Both the position numbers and the translations under genes were made by a program. This document shows, piece after piece, positions 5,720 to 13,705 of a DNA stretch of 32,080 nt. How positions within the stretch are numbered: the stretch's first letter is position 1; every line of letters starts with the position of its first letter. The notes beneath the pieces are model-generated. The model was not told the DNA's origin, ran no database searches, and worked only from the letters and a program-made list of their open reading frames with translations. This DNA is from Actinomycetes bacterium (GTDB lineage Bacteria > Actinomycetota > Acidimicrobiia > Acidimicrobiales > Palsa-688). Where the stretch lies: the NCBI GenBank assembly GCA_021808665.1, contig JAKBBA010000005.1:1-32080 (forward strand). The letters are read 5' to 3'.

Positions 5720-6139
5720 ATGGAACTCGAACGCGCTCTCCAATTCGCCGCGACTCGTCGCAACGCGCTGCTCACCACCCTCATGGCGGACGGCCGGCCC
5801 CAACAGTCGGTGGTCTTCTACCTCATCGACGGGGACAGGTTCACTATCTCGGTGACGAATTCTCGCGTCAAGACCCGCAACCTTCGACGTGATCCTCGGG
5901 CCTCACTTTTCATCGCCGGCGACGACCCGTTCGTCTGGGCGAGTTTCGGCGGAACGGTCGAGCTGAGCGAAGTTGCGCGCCACCCTCACGACGAGGTGGC
6001 AGACCGCCTCGTGGAGTACTACCGCAGAGCAGTCGGAGAACACGAAGACTGGTCGGCTTACCGGACTGCCATGGTCGACGAAGGCCGCCTGATTGCCACC
6101 TTCGTGGCCACGTCGGCTACCGGCATGCTTCGCGACTGA
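5720..6139 (+). CDS. PPOX-class F420/FMN-dependent oxidoreductase
   Basis: The 139-residue protein has the split-barrel flavin-binding fold of the PPOX class, common in actinobacteria as F420-dependent reductases. Visible landmarks are the opening FAATRRNALLTTLMADGRPQQSV, VVFYLIDGDRFTISVTNSRVKTRN, then RRDPRASLFIAGDDPFVWASFGG and the late helix with HEDWSAYRTAMVDEGR. The 'sr.KtrNLrrdPRaslfv' block is the cofactor phosphate-binding region. It acts in the cytosol on an unknown substrate. Family cofactor (F420 or FMN) cannot be settled by eye. It stands alone: the TA island ends before it and decayed genes follow. No Shine-Dalgarno is seen before the ATG. Confidence 0.85.
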   Translation: MELERALQFAATRRNALLTTLMADGRPQQSVVFYLIDGDRFTISVTNSRVKTRNLRRDPRASLFIAGDDPFVWASFGGTVELSEVARHPHDEVADRLVEYYRRAVGEHEDWSAYRTAMVDEGRLIATFVATSATGMLRD

Positions 6140-6379
6140 AGCCGGGCGATGGCATCGGCGCCTCGCGTCGCCAGCGGCCTGGTATGGCAAAGCGTGGTCG
6201 ATGACCGGGAAATGGGCGAAGAGGACCGGCCACAGCGGCGCCACGACGTGTCTAGTGCTGTGCCGTGACATCTCTGAAGCGCCGCGAGTCAACGGCGAAC
6301 CGTCAGTGCGGGCGGTGATGGTCCTGGACACGGGTACCGGCCCGTGGCCTGCCACCAGGTCTCCGGACAAAGTACGCTG

Positions 6380-6690
6380 AGCTCCCGGACTCGAAAGTCA
6401 GAGCATTGACATCTTGGAGCGCCTCGTGGACGGCGGCTCTTTGCCCGCAGTTCGACTGATCGCACCACCTGCCGAGGCGGAAGACGCCTTCGAGCCGATC
6501 GTCGGGCATCTGTCGGGCTGACACCAGCCAACCGACCTTCCCGGCGCCGCTGAATGGCTCCTGTCGTACGCCAGGGTGCCCGGCTTCTACCTGGCTGCAC
6601 CGTGGAGCGATGGCACGAACGGATCGTGCTGGCCCTGCGGACGGCCATCGAAGGCACTGGATGGGACTGGCATGGTGATGGGCAACTGAG
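6380..6690 (+). pseudogene. Possible decayed small gene, unidentified
   Basis: One frame reads like protein across an in-frame TGA: SIDILERLVDGGSLPAVRL, APPAEAEDAFEPIVGHLSG, stop at 6519-6521, then TDLPGAAEWLLSYARVPGFY and LAAPWSDGTNGSCWPCGRPS, ending at a TGA near 6690. I do not recognise it. It may be the remains of a gene broken by one nonsense mutation, or chance. The 240 bp before it (6140-6379) hold nothing I can assign. Confidence 0.25.
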
Positions 6691-6739
6691 GTCTCCGGCG
6701 CGGTGCGATGGTCATTGCTGTAACCGCAGCAGGTTCAGA

Positions 6740-7540
6740 AACGTTGGTGCTTGGAAGCGTGCCTTCATCGGCGTCGGCCTCATCGGACCGTCTTGCCGCT
6801 TCTGAATTGCAATCTCGGCTTCTGTGCCCGGTGGCTCGGGTTATTGGCTGGCATCAGCCGATGGGAAGGTGTATGCGTTCGGGGGTGCTAGGTACTTCGG
6901 AGACGCGTCGAACTTGCCGCTTAGGAAGCCGATAGTTGGAATAGTGGCGACACCTGACGGCGGCGGGTACTGGCTTGTCGCTGCTGACGGCGGCGTCTTT
7001 TCATTCGGTGACGCTAACTTCTACGGGAGCGAAGGACTGAGGGGAACACCGTCCCCGGTGGTAGCAGGCGCAGCACTCCCAGACCTCACGAGCGGTCCGA
7101 CTGGTGCAAGCGGCCCCGTAGGTCCCATGGGATAGATGGGTCCGACTGGTGCGACTGGGCTGACTGGTGCGACAGGGCCTACCGGTCAGTCACCGGTCCT
7201 GATATCAGGTCTCATCAATGGATCCAGTTGCACTCAAAATACGTCATCAGGGACGTACTCCGTGACGCTAGTCAACCTCGGTTCAACGGGACCTTACTAT
7301 TGTCAAATAGCAATTACACCTGCTGTTATCCCCGCCGTTCCCGTCGTCTCTGCGACGGCGTTTGGGTCGATCTCGACCCCCGAATTTGTCCAAACCGTGT
7401 ACGAAGCTTACGTACCCAGTTCAAATGAAGAACAAGTAGGTCTGGCCGTGTACGGCTACAGCGGAGGCGGAGTCGTCGACGAAACTGGTTCTACTGGTGC
7501 CAACGAAATCAATTTTGAGATCTCAGCTCCCTCCGGTTAA
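6740..7540 (+). pseudogene. Repeat plus collagen-like surface protein, two in-frame stops
   Basis: In one frame the sequence reads a basic/hydrophobic start (WKRAFIGVGLIG), a TGA at 6803-6805, then IAISASVPGGSGYWLASADG, a second repeat [20 protein letters not shown], a collagen-like Gly-X-Y tract (GPTGASGPVGPMG), a TAG at 7133-7135, more Gly-X-Y (MGPTGATGLTGATGPTGQ) and a 110-residue tail with two cysteines. The frame is the same throughout, so the TAG sits where a Gly-Gln-Met triplet would (CAG to TAG). The product would be an exported surface protein related to the repeat protein at the right edge of the window. The tail is richer in A+T than its neighbours. Either it is a pseudogene, or the GTG at 6824 gives a short protein of 103 residues. 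Confidence 0.6.
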
Positions 7541-7558
7541 CGCAACCAGCGGACCAGC

Positions 7559-8671
7559 TCAAAGGCTGTAGAAGCTCCGGTTTGCTTCGACGGTGTGCCT
7601 GATTTCTAGCGGTAGATCGTCTAGGCTCAGAAGATAGGTCGTGAGTTGGGCACCGCGTGCTGGCTCACCGACGTACCAGGCTGCAACAGAGGCTTCGAAG
7701 GCTACCTGCCAGCGTGCCGATTCAGAGTGGACGAAGAGCCGGTCGGTGACTCCCTCCGGCGCTTTACCGTCGGGCAACGCACCGGCGAAGTCGAAGGCAA
7801 GTTGGCATGCTCGCCAACACGGGATCCATGCTTGCTCTGATCGGTAAAGCTCGGCGAGTCTTACCAGCGGCTCCGCCCTCCACGGCCGTTCAGCCCAGGC
7901 TGTCCACAGCATCGCGCATGCCTCAGCGGTCGACCCTAAAGCTATAAGGCAGCAACCGAGGCGAAATCTGGCATAGAAGATCTCCTCGTCCCATCCTCCT
8001 AGTGCAAGTCTCTTTCGGTACCAGTCTCGGGCCTCGACGTAGCGGCCGAGATCGTCGAAACTGCGGGCCAGGTAGAACGCCGTGCGCGGATCGTCAGGCG
8101 TGTCCTCCCAGTCCAGGCTGAGAAGAGCGATCTCGCGTTCGAACTTGTCTGCGCGGCTACCGCCATCAGCGTGATGGTGGACCCAGGCGGTCGAGTTCTT
8201 GACGGTTCGTGCCGGGCGATTATCCAGCGAAAGGTACTCGTGGGCCCGACGCTGCCAACGCCAACCCCGGCCGGAACGGATCAGCCGGGGAAGCCAGTAC
8301 CGCAGGTTGCCGTAGTGCTGTTCAACCTCGACAGCGTCTATCTCCGATGCGACGCCATCGACGGTGACGTCCCCATGGATCGTCTCATCGGCGTCGATGG
8401 TCAAAAGCCAATCGGTGTAGGGCTCGGCGGCCTCGAGCGCCACGTTCCTCGATGGGCCGAACCCCCGCCACTCGTCGAGGATCACCTCCCCAGCGACGTC
8501 GCTGAACAGTTCCTCTGCCAGTTGCGGGGTTCCGTCGGTGCTGCCGGTGTCCACTATGGTCCAATGGTCGATGCGGCCAGCTAGCGAAGATGCCAAACGT
8601 GGGAGAGTCGCCACCTCGTTGCGGACTATCATCACCAGTCCGACTGTCTCGGCGCGCATCGGTTGTTCCAA
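7559..8671 (-). CDS. Family 2 glycosyltransferase with C-terminal TPR-like region
   Basis: This 370-residue protein starts with the GT-A fold of family 2: LVMIVRNEVATLPRL (residues 12-26), VDTGSTDGT with D41, and the metal-binding TIDADE with D93 and D95. After the catalytic part (to about residue 175) comes a helical region with TPR-like pairs (AFYLARSFDDLGRYVEARDW, FRLGCCLIALGSTAEACAML). It is the 'SunT-like' glycosyltransferase layout, used to glycosylate proteins or cell-surface polymers; no transmembrane segment is seen. It is the second gene of an operon: the TPR lipoprotein ends only 3 bp upstream. The start may be M1 or M5. Donor and acceptor are unknown. Confidence 0.82.
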   Translation of the reverse strand: MEQPMRAETVGLVMIVRNEVATLPRLASSLAGRIDHWTIVDTGSTDGTPQLAEELFSDVAGEVILDEWRGFGPSRNVALEAAEPYTDWLLTIDADETIHGDVTVDGVASEIDAVEVEQHYGNLRYWLPRLIRSGRGWRWQRRAHEYLSLDNRPARTVKNSTAWVHHHADGGSRADKFEREIALLSLDWEDTPDDPRTAFYLARSFDDLGRYVEARDWYRKRLALGGWDEEIFYARFRLGCCLIALGSTAEACAMLWTAWAERPWRAEPLVRLAELYRSEQAWIPCWRACQLAFDFAGALPDGKAPEGVTDRLFVHSESARWQVAFEASVAAWYVGEPARGAQLTTYLLSLDDLPLEIRHTVEANRSFYSL

Positions 8672-8674
8672 GTC

Positions 8675-9214
8675 TCAGCCTCGCGAAGCCAAGGAAGGGT
8701 CGAGACTCACGGCTTTGGCTAAGTCTTGTCTTCCCGCTGAAGTGTGTCCGCTCGCTTTCAGAAGGAGGCCTTCGTTGAAAAGTGCATCAGCGTTCTTCGG
8801 TTGGAGCGAAATCACACGCTCATAGAGGCCTGATGCCCCTGTGGGATTGGATGAGGCCTCGCTCGTCGCAAGGTTGTATAGAGCAGGGACGTAGTCAGGT
8901 TTCGCCGAGATTGCCTGGCTGTAGTCGCGAATCGCCTCAGTCTCGTCGCCTGTGTGTCCGGCTATGACTCCGAGGTCGTACCAGGCTAGGTAGTCACCGG
9001 GTTGCAAAGCGACGACGGACAGGTAGTCAGCGCTCGCTGTGGCGTTGTCACCCCGGGCCTGGGCCGCCAATCCCTCGGAGAGAGTCGAGGCGATCCGGTT
9101 GGAAGAAGACGGCGACGAAGTGCACCCGTTTGTGAGGATGCCCAGGCACAAGGTGACTAAAATCAGGGTCGGCTTGTGCCAACCTGGCGTACGAAAACTG
9201 ACCGTCAATGGCAT
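8675..9214 (-). CDS. TPR-repeat lipoprotein
   Basis: The first 31 residues form a lipoprotein signal: a basic start, the hydrophobic run PTLILVTLCLGIL and a lipobox-like TNGC with C31. After a Ser-rich linker (TSSPSSSN) follow four tetratricopeptide-type units: LSEGLAAQARGDNATASADY, AWYDLGVIAGHTGDETEAIR, ALYNLATSEASSNPTGASGL and ALFNEGLLLKASGHTSAGRQ. Such proteins are anchored outside the membrane and act as assembly scaffolds. It is the first gene of a two-gene operon with the family 2 glycosyltransferase, which itself ends in TPR-like helices, so the two may work together on a surface substrate. The function is inferred from the architecture alone. Confidence 0.8.
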   Translation of the reverse strand: MPLTVSFRTPGWHKPTLILVTLCLGILTNGCTSSPSSSNRIASTLSEGLAAQARGDNATASADYLSVVALQPGDYLAWYDLGVIAGHTGDETEAIRDYSQAISAKPDYVPALYNLATSEASSNPTGASGLYERVISLQPKNADALFNEGLLLKASGHTSAGRQDLAKAVSLDPSLASRG

Positions 9215-9297
9215 GCCCTGTTAGATCACATTCCTGAACTATCTAGACGCGATGATAGCCAAACCCGCAAGTGCGTTAGCCCTCGGGGGAGATTACC

Positions 9298-10085
9298 TTA
9301 GTCGACTTCGATAGCCGCCAGAAGGGCACGAATCTCCGGTTCGGGGGCGAGGCCTACCGGTGCAAGGTGCTCGGCGCGACCGGATCTGTTGACGCTGGCA
9401 TCCGACGGGCACTGGTCGAAGGCTGCTGGAGAGTCAGCGTGAGCCCAGTCGACTCTTTGGATGCGCTCTCCTACGGCCTGCCGACGGCTACCTCTCCAGC
9501 TTGGCTTCCACGCTCCTCGAATGCTTTTGCGAGGGTGGATAAGACGACGTCATCGTGGTTCACGAAGAGCTCCTTCCGGCGCTCGTCAAGCCGGATTTGA
9601 GTCTCACGATGCTGGTGTTTCAGCTGGGAGGGCGCAGCGGCGATCTCGGCTTCGCCAACCGTTGGGGGAGGCGGAGCAACGGGAGGCTCGGCCGCGTCGA
9701 TCGGGTGACGGTGAAGATCGGAGATCGTCTGCACCTCTGCGGAGACGCGCTTCGCCTCTGACCACTTGGCGGCAGCCAAGGCCCGGTGGAGACATGAGAG
9801 CCGGCAGTGGCGACTGGCCTACCCTGACGGTGAGCGGGTCGTTCGAGCGAACCGGAACCAGGTGGCGCGCCGGCGCCTGGTGCCCGTCGCAGAGCGTCGT
9901 GACCTGCCGCGCTTGGATGTTCCGACCCCATGGTAGAGGGTGACCGGTCCGGCGCCGGTCGACACGCCGGCCCTGTATCCACCTCCGACGTGAACACGGG
10001 CCGCTCTCGGGCCGAGGGAAGTCCGCAGCCCGTGCTTGGTGACTCGAATTCTGACTCCCGGGACCAGCTTGAAGTACATGCCCAT
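9298..10085 (-). pseudogene. DUF4236-family gene, frameshifted and shortened
   Basis: The start (ATG or GTG region at 10085) reads MGMYFKLVPGVRIRVTKHG, LRTSLGPRAARVHVGGGYRA, the N-terminal DUF4236 signature ('F...pGvRinvsk.G...s.G...arv'). About 100 bases later the frame is lost. In a second frame, 9471-9779 reads WSEAKRVSAEVQTISDLHRH and then a Pro-rich stretch with VGEAEI and LKHQHRETQIRLDERRKELF. In a third frame the end reads RSGRAEHLAPVGLAPEPEIR, ALLAAIEVD and a TAA at 9298-9300, which resembles the acidic C-terminal end of long family members. Order and strand are all as expected, so this is one gene broken by at least two frame changes. Family function is unknown. Confidence 0.6.
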
Positions 10086-10158
10086 GCCTGATGATGCTAC
10101 AGACCGGATGTGACCGTCAGTCCCGGTGGGGCTGAGGCCAAGCTGACGCAGAGGAGCG

Positions 10159-10767
10159 TCAGACGGACGTCTTCGTGCTGGTCGTGTCCGCCGCGTTGGC
10201 TTCGGTTTCCATCAGATCCGCGACGAGGCCCTCGGAGACAGGCGTGAAGTCCCACACGTCGACGCCGACGTTGATCATCCGGCCGTGCCGGCGCCACTTG
10301 TCGTGTACGTGGCCGTGCAAAAGCCAAAGGCCTTCGTCGACAGGTCGGAACTTGTTGAAGCGGTCGGTGTCACCGCTGTCGCCCCGGTAGGGGAGATGGC
10401 ACAACGTGACGAGCCGCCCGGCGACCCGCAGCTTCTGGGGACCTTGGCGTATCTCGTCGAATCCGGCTGCGAGGTACTCCTTTTCGAATTTCGCTGCCGA
10501 AGGACCGTGGCCGTACCAGCATCGGTCATGGTTGCCCGGATAGAGGATCTTCCGGCCGGCTAGCTGGGCCACAAAGCGTAAAGTCTCGTCCCTGCGACCC
10601 ATCGCCACGTCGCCTAGAACGTGGACGACGTCTAGGGGACCTACGACCGCATTCCACTTCGAGACGAGCATCTCGTTCATCTCTTCGACACCGCTAAAAG
10701 GCCGTCGGCAGTAGCTGATGATGTTCTGATGCCCGAAATGGAAGTCCGAACTGAAGAATGTCGTCAC
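10159..10767 (-). CDS. Calcineurin-like metallophosphoesterase
   Basis: All metal-site motifs of the family are visible in this 202-residue protein: D8-F-H10 (SSDFHFGHQN), G52-D53 (LGDVAMG), N79-H80-D81 (PGNHDRC), H124 (LCHLPY) and H151-G-H153-V-H155 (LLHGHVHDKW). Spacing suits the small stand-alone phosphoesterases that act on phosphodiesters or phosphomonoesters in the cytosol; this branch, with 'DlHfGH.nii.yc.RPF', is often phage- or plasmid-borne. The GTG start at 10767 gives the normal MTTFFSSDFHFGH opening. The last 20 residues are low in complexity (ANAADTTSTKTSV). Substrate unknown. A possible terminator lies 70 bp upstream. Confidence 0.88.
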   Translation of the reverse strand: MTTFFSSDFHFGHQNIISYCRRPFSGVEEMNEMLVSKWNAVVGPLDVVHVLGDVAMGRRDETLRFVAQLAGRKILYPGNHDRCWYGHGPSAAKFEKEYLAAGFDEIRQGPQKLRVAGRLVTLCHLPYRGDSGDTDRFNKFRPVDEGLWLLHGHVHDKWRRHGRMINVGVDVWDFTPVSEGLVADLMETEANAADTTSTKTSV

Positions 10768-10836
10768 GGTTCCAAGCCGAGGGAGGGCTTCGGCGAGCCA
10801 GGCCTTGCCACAAGAGCCAGTTTAACTGTCGGGCAA

Positions 10837-10857
10837 GGGCTTTTGCTCCTAAAGCCC
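10837..10857. terminator. Possible terminator stem-loop
   Basis: GGGCTTT and AAAGCCC form a perfect 7-bp stem with a 7-nt loop in the gap between two - strand genes. There is no strong T-run after it, so it may act as a weak or factor-dependent stop for the gene at 10929-11528. Confidence 0.35.
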
Positions 10858-10928
10858 GAAAGCCAGAGGGGACCGCTACCCGTGCTATTGGAAGAAGAGG
10901 CCTCCGAAGCGGCGAGTAAACGCTGTGG

Positions 10929-11528
10929 TCAGGTTTTGGGGGAAAGCTGCGCAGCGCGCCGGATTATCCCGAGCGCCTCGTCGAGCACGATGCCGGGGGT
11001 GATCTCCTCGACGTTCCAGGTCCCAGCGGAGCCGCTGTGGCCGCCTCCGCCTCCTTGCCACATGTCGCCTTCGCTAAGGCGCACCGTGTGATGCTCTACG
11101 TCCGCGTCCAGCTGCAGGTCCGGGTGGCGGTCGGGACGCGGCGCCCCGGCGATGGCCCCTTTGAGGGACATCCAAAGTGTCAGTCTCGGGGTGGAGACTC
11201 GAGCCTGTCCACCCGGGTACTCCTCGACGAGGCCGTCTCCGCCGGCAGCTTTGAGCTGATCGGCTACCGCTTGCATCGCCGGGCGTGCCACGTCGACGCA
11301 CATCCTCTTGAACGAATCTAAGAAGTTGCTCCTAGCCTGGGAGAGCAACTCCGCTTCGGCTTGGGAAGCTTCGCTCTCCCGGTTGAGCTCGGCAAGGATC
11401 GAACTGATCTCCTCAAGGACGTGGCCGTGCTCTTGGGATCCCGACCTGGAAACGGATACGAACGCATCGGCGGCTGCGTCTGCCGGGTTGTCTAAAGATA
11501 CGTGCGTTGATTCGGACAGAGCTCCCAT
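10929..11528 (-). CDS. Hypothetical protein, unrecognised family
   Basis: I do not recognise this 199-residue protein. The first 90 residues are helical and charged (HVLEEISSILAELNRESEAS, QAEAELLSQARSNFLDSFKR), probably a coiled coil or helical bundle. The middle (LVEEYPGGQARVSTPRLTLW, MSLKG) looks like beta strands, with a Pro/Asp-rich stretch (PRPDRHPDLQLDADVEHH). A run of five glycines (WQGGGGGHSGSAG) precedes a final helix. There is no signal peptide or membrane segment, so it should be cytosolic. The ATG has a G-rich Shine-Dalgarno-like run about 5 nt upstream. A tandem 16-bp repeat lies about 60 bp upstream of the start. Coding is supported by frame length and by third-position G/C bias. 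Confidence 0.65.
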   Translation of the reverse strand: MGALSESTHVSLDNPADAAADAFVSVSRSGSQEHGHVLEEISSILAELNRESEASQAEAELLSQARSNFLDSFKRMCVDVARPAMQAVADQLKAAGGDGLVEEYPGGQARVSTPRLTLWMSLKGAIAGAPRPDRHPDLQLDADVEHHTVRLSEGDMWQGGGGGHSGSAGTWNVEEITPGIVLDEALGIIRRAAQLSPKT

Positions 11529-11588
11529 GGGAACCCCCTATCTGACCCCGACAAGCGAGGACTCTCGGCCCACATGGACCGGTTCCTA

Positions 11589-11620
11589 TTCTACAGCACT
11601 CGTGTTCTACAGCACTCTTG
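11589..11620. repeat. Tandem 16-bp repeat in a divergent promoter region
   Basis: TTCTACAGCACTCGTG (11589-11604) is followed directly by TTCTACAGCACTCTTG (11605-11620), with one mismatch. On the - strand the first unit ends in TAGAAT, a possible -10 box for the gene starting at 11528, about 55-60 nt away. The rest of 11529-11803 shows no gene. Two adjacent equal units suggest a binding site for a regulator. Confidence 0.5.
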
Positions 11621-11803
11621 GTGTAGCGAAGGTTTCGGATGTGAGCCGTACAGGACTGCGCACAGCGAGTGGCTCGCGGCGACGCAAAACCGCCGAGATC
11701 CCATCAGGGCAAGATTAGGACGACAACATGGTAAACTATCAAACGTTGGCTCCTGCCGGGGCCTCTAACGCGTCGAAACGACGCCAAGACTGCGAGCCTA
11801 GTA

Positions 11804-11968
11804 ATGGCCGATACATCGCCGGATCACTTGGAAGTCGGCCCTGCCGCCATTCCCGAGCGCCTGTGTGGGAGGTGCCGCTGCCTGTTCAAGGGAGATCCGA
11901 ACCTGTATTTCCAGACCGATTGGGCGTTGTGCCCCAACTGCGAAACCATCCTGTTGCCGGGGCGCTGA
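11804..11968 (+). CDS. Small zinc-ribbon protein (54 residues)
   Basis: A short frame reads MADTSPDHLEVGPAAIPERL, CGRCRCLFKGDPNLYFQTDW, ALCPNCETILLPGR, stop. Two CxxC knuckles (C21/C24 and C43/C46) lie 18 residues apart, the classic zinc-ribbon spacing, with a third cysteine at C26. Such small proteins bind zinc and often serve as nucleic-acid or protein adaptors. It lies in the gap between two - strand genes that I cannot name. I see no clear Shine-Dalgarno before the ATG. A chance frame with two well-spaced CxxC pairs and an otherwise balanced composition is unlikely, but the coding call is not certain because of the length. Confidence 0.6.
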   Translation: MADTSPDHLEVGPAAIPERLCGRCRCLFKGDPNLYFQTDWALCPNCETILLPGR

Positions 11969-11993
11969 ACCTCGACCGTGCCCGGATCGCCTC

Positions 11994-13025
11994 TCAGGCG
12001 GTCCCGTTGTAGCCGACCGAAATGCGAATCCCCGTGGTGGGCGCGGACGCGTTCGACGCTCCCATGAGTCCTGGTTCGGCCGGCAGGCCGGGCCCCTTCG
12101 GACTGACAGCGTCGGCCTCGCAAACGCCGTCGAGATGCCACTTGGTTTGCGAGTCGATGTACAGCGCGCCGAAGATACGCTGCGTCTCGTAGGCGACCAG
12201 AGCCCGGTGGACGTCCCGGGCTGACGCGCGCAGTCCGGTCTCCTCGCCGAGCGCCACGGCTTGCAGTGTCCGCTGCGACCAGGTCACTCCCAGCTTCAAG
12301 GCAAGGGCGTCCACGTCAGGAGAACCAGCCCCAGACGGGACCCTCTCCGTGGCGCTCTCGACGAGCGGGCCGTCGGTCGTGAAGGTGATCGACACGCCGG
12401 GCAGGTAGGTGAACCGTCCGGCACCGCGGGCCTGCGGACCTGCGAGGGGCTCTTCGGGGGCAGAGGGCTCCGCCGCGGCGCCAACACGACGTTCGCCTGC
12501 TTCGCCGGTAGCAAAAGGGCCGGTGGCGTAAGAGAAGGAGATCTCGACGGGTCCGTTGCCCTGATCGGAGGTTGGGCCCGCGGATGGCCCTAGCGGAGCG
12601 TGGGAATGAAAGAGGCGTTCCCCGTCGAAGCGGAGCCACTCTCCGATCTCGTGGACCGCGTTGAGAACGAGATTCTCCAGGGTGTAACGCCCGGCTACCG
12701 CGAGAAGCTCGACGTCACCCGCCCCGTTGTCGGCCATCTCGGCGACCGTCGCGCAGGCCTCGCTGCTCTGCCAATTCCAAGAGTGCTCCTGCGAGCTGAC
12801 CGTTGGCCACAGGTCCGAGTCCGGGCCTGTCATCGTCACTTCGAGCCACAAGGGTGGGCCCCAGTACTTCAAGCCGACGTCGCCGAGCCGGACGTCGATG
12901 CGGTCGAGCAGCGTCGCCCAGCGGGAAGGGTCCCATCCGTCTTCGAGACCGGCAGCGGCTTCCTCGGAGGGGGGCCCTCCGGCCCGCTTCCCTGAAGGGA
13001 TCGCAACGTCGTTGCGAGTTTGCAC
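11994..13025 (-). CDS. Hypothetical protein, unrecognised family
   Basis: This 343-residue protein is not one I recognise. The N-terminal 160 residues contain a Trp-rich part (WATLLDRIDVRLGDVGLKYW, GPPLWLEVTMTG, HSWNWQ) and the block LENLVLNAVHEIGEWLRFDG, ERLFHSH, which looks like a conserved helix followed by a turn. Residues 160-215 are low complexity (Gly/Ala/Glu/Pro), a likely linker. The last third starts with strands (GRFTYLPGVSITFTTDGPLV) and a helix-rich part (VHRALVAYETQRIFGALYID). No signal peptide or membrane segment is seen. The GTG start at 13025 has a weak AGGGG upstream. The + strand zinc-ribbon gene ends just beyond its stop (convergent, 25 bp). Confidence 0.65.
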   Translation of the reverse strand: MQTRNDVAIPSGKRAGGPPSEEAAAGLEDGWDPSRWATLLDRIDVRLGDVGLKYWGPPLWLEVTMTGPDSDLWPTVSSQEHSWNWQSSEACATVAEMADNGAGDVELLAVAGRYTLENLVLNAVHEIGEWLRFDGERLFHSHAPLGPSAGPTSDQGNGPVEISFSYATGPFATGEAGERRVGAAAEPSAPEEPLAGPQARGAGRFTYLPGVSITFTTDGPLVESATERVPSGAGSPDVDALALKLGVTWSQRTLQAVALGEETGLRASARDVHRALVAYETQRIFGALYIDSQTKWHLDGVCEADAVSPKGPGLPAEPGLMGASNASAPTTGIRISVGYNGTA

Positions 13026-13090
13026 GAAAACCCCTGTCTGCTCCGCGAAGCGGGCTTGTCAGCTCGAACTGAGCTACCTCATGGTACCGG

Positions 13091-13678
13091 CTAGGCGTCG
13101 GGTAGCCAGGAAGCTGCGATAGCAGCGACCTCGGCGTCGCGGTTTCTCAAGGAATGGTCCGCTCCGGTAATCCAGACGTGGTCAACCGGACCGGCGATCG
13201 ACACGGTGGCCGCCTTCAACTCGGACGGGGATCCGAAAGCGTCGCGGTCGCCGCTGATGAAAAGGCAGGGGACGTCGATCTGTCCGAAGTGCTCTGTTCG
13301 CAGGCGTTCAGGTCGGCCCGGCGGGTGCAGCGGGTAGCTCACGAGGAGCAGGCCTGCGCAAGGCAGCCCCAAGGCGACGCTGAGAGAGCAAATCCTGCCT
13401 CCCATGGACCTTCCGCCGAGGATAAGCCTCTCAGTCCCGACGTTCAGCTCATCGGCTAAGCCGGCCGCTGCGTCGCGGACGGTCTCGATCAGGACCGCCG
13501 GCCGGTCCGGCGCTCGTCGGCCTGCCAGGCGGTAGGGAAAGTCGATTCGCAGCACGGGGACGCCCCTCGCTTCGAACGCGGAGTCGACCGCGCACAGGGT
13601 CGGGTGCTCCCGCCCGGAGCCGGCGCCTGGGGCTAGTAGTGCGCCGGCCGGTTTGAAGGGCAGGCGCTTCGGTGTCAC
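13091..13678 (-). CDS. Alpha/beta hydrolase, Tex30/KANL3 type
   Basis: The 195-residue product is a short alpha/beta hydrolase. It shows the oxyanion segment LLAPGAGSGREHP, the nucleophile elbow LILGGRSMGGRI with S91, an acidic residue in SGDRDAFGS (D144 or D146) and H175 in ITGADHSLRNR. The order and spacing match the compact 'KANL3/Tex30' or dienelactone-hydrolase-like group. It probably acts on an ester or thioester in the cytosol; the substrate is unknown. It reads away from the FKBP gene, with the 26-bp tandem repeats between them, and lies 65 bp upstream of the unrecognised gene ending at 11994, on the same strand. Confidence 0.8.
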   Translation of the reverse strand: MTPKRLPFKPAGALLAPGAGSGREHPTLCAVDSAFEARGVPVLRIDFPYRLAGRRAPDRPAVLIETVRDAAAGLADELNVGTERLILGGRSMGGRICSLSVALGLPCAGLLLVSYPLHPPGRPERLRTEHFGQIDVPCLFISGDRDAFGSPSELKAATVSIAGPVDHVWITGADHSLRNRDAEVAAIAASWLPDA

Positions 13679-13705
13679 CGGGCGAGGAATCTACCTTCGC
13701 CAGCG

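Noticed and set aside
6093..6380. 95-residue open frame on the + strand after the PPOX gene
   Set aside because: It overlaps the end of the PPOX gene in another frame and shows no pattern or start signal.
1835..7135. Recoding of TAG as an amino acid
   Set aside because: Two glutamine positions read TAG (IS1380 remnant and collagen-like gene), but both lie in decayed genes, and healthy genes here use TAG as a normal stop (for example the helicase at 15898-15900). CAG to TAG is a common single change.
9461..9943. 160-residue open frame on the + strand
   Set aside because: It is Arg-rich, without motifs, and lies opposite the recognisable DUF4236 remnant.
13030..13085. tRNA-like piece on the - strand (GGTAGCTCAGTTCGAGCT)
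   Set aside because: It has a D-arm-like stem only. No acceptor stem, anticodon arm or T-arm can be built around it, so it is not called a tRNA.
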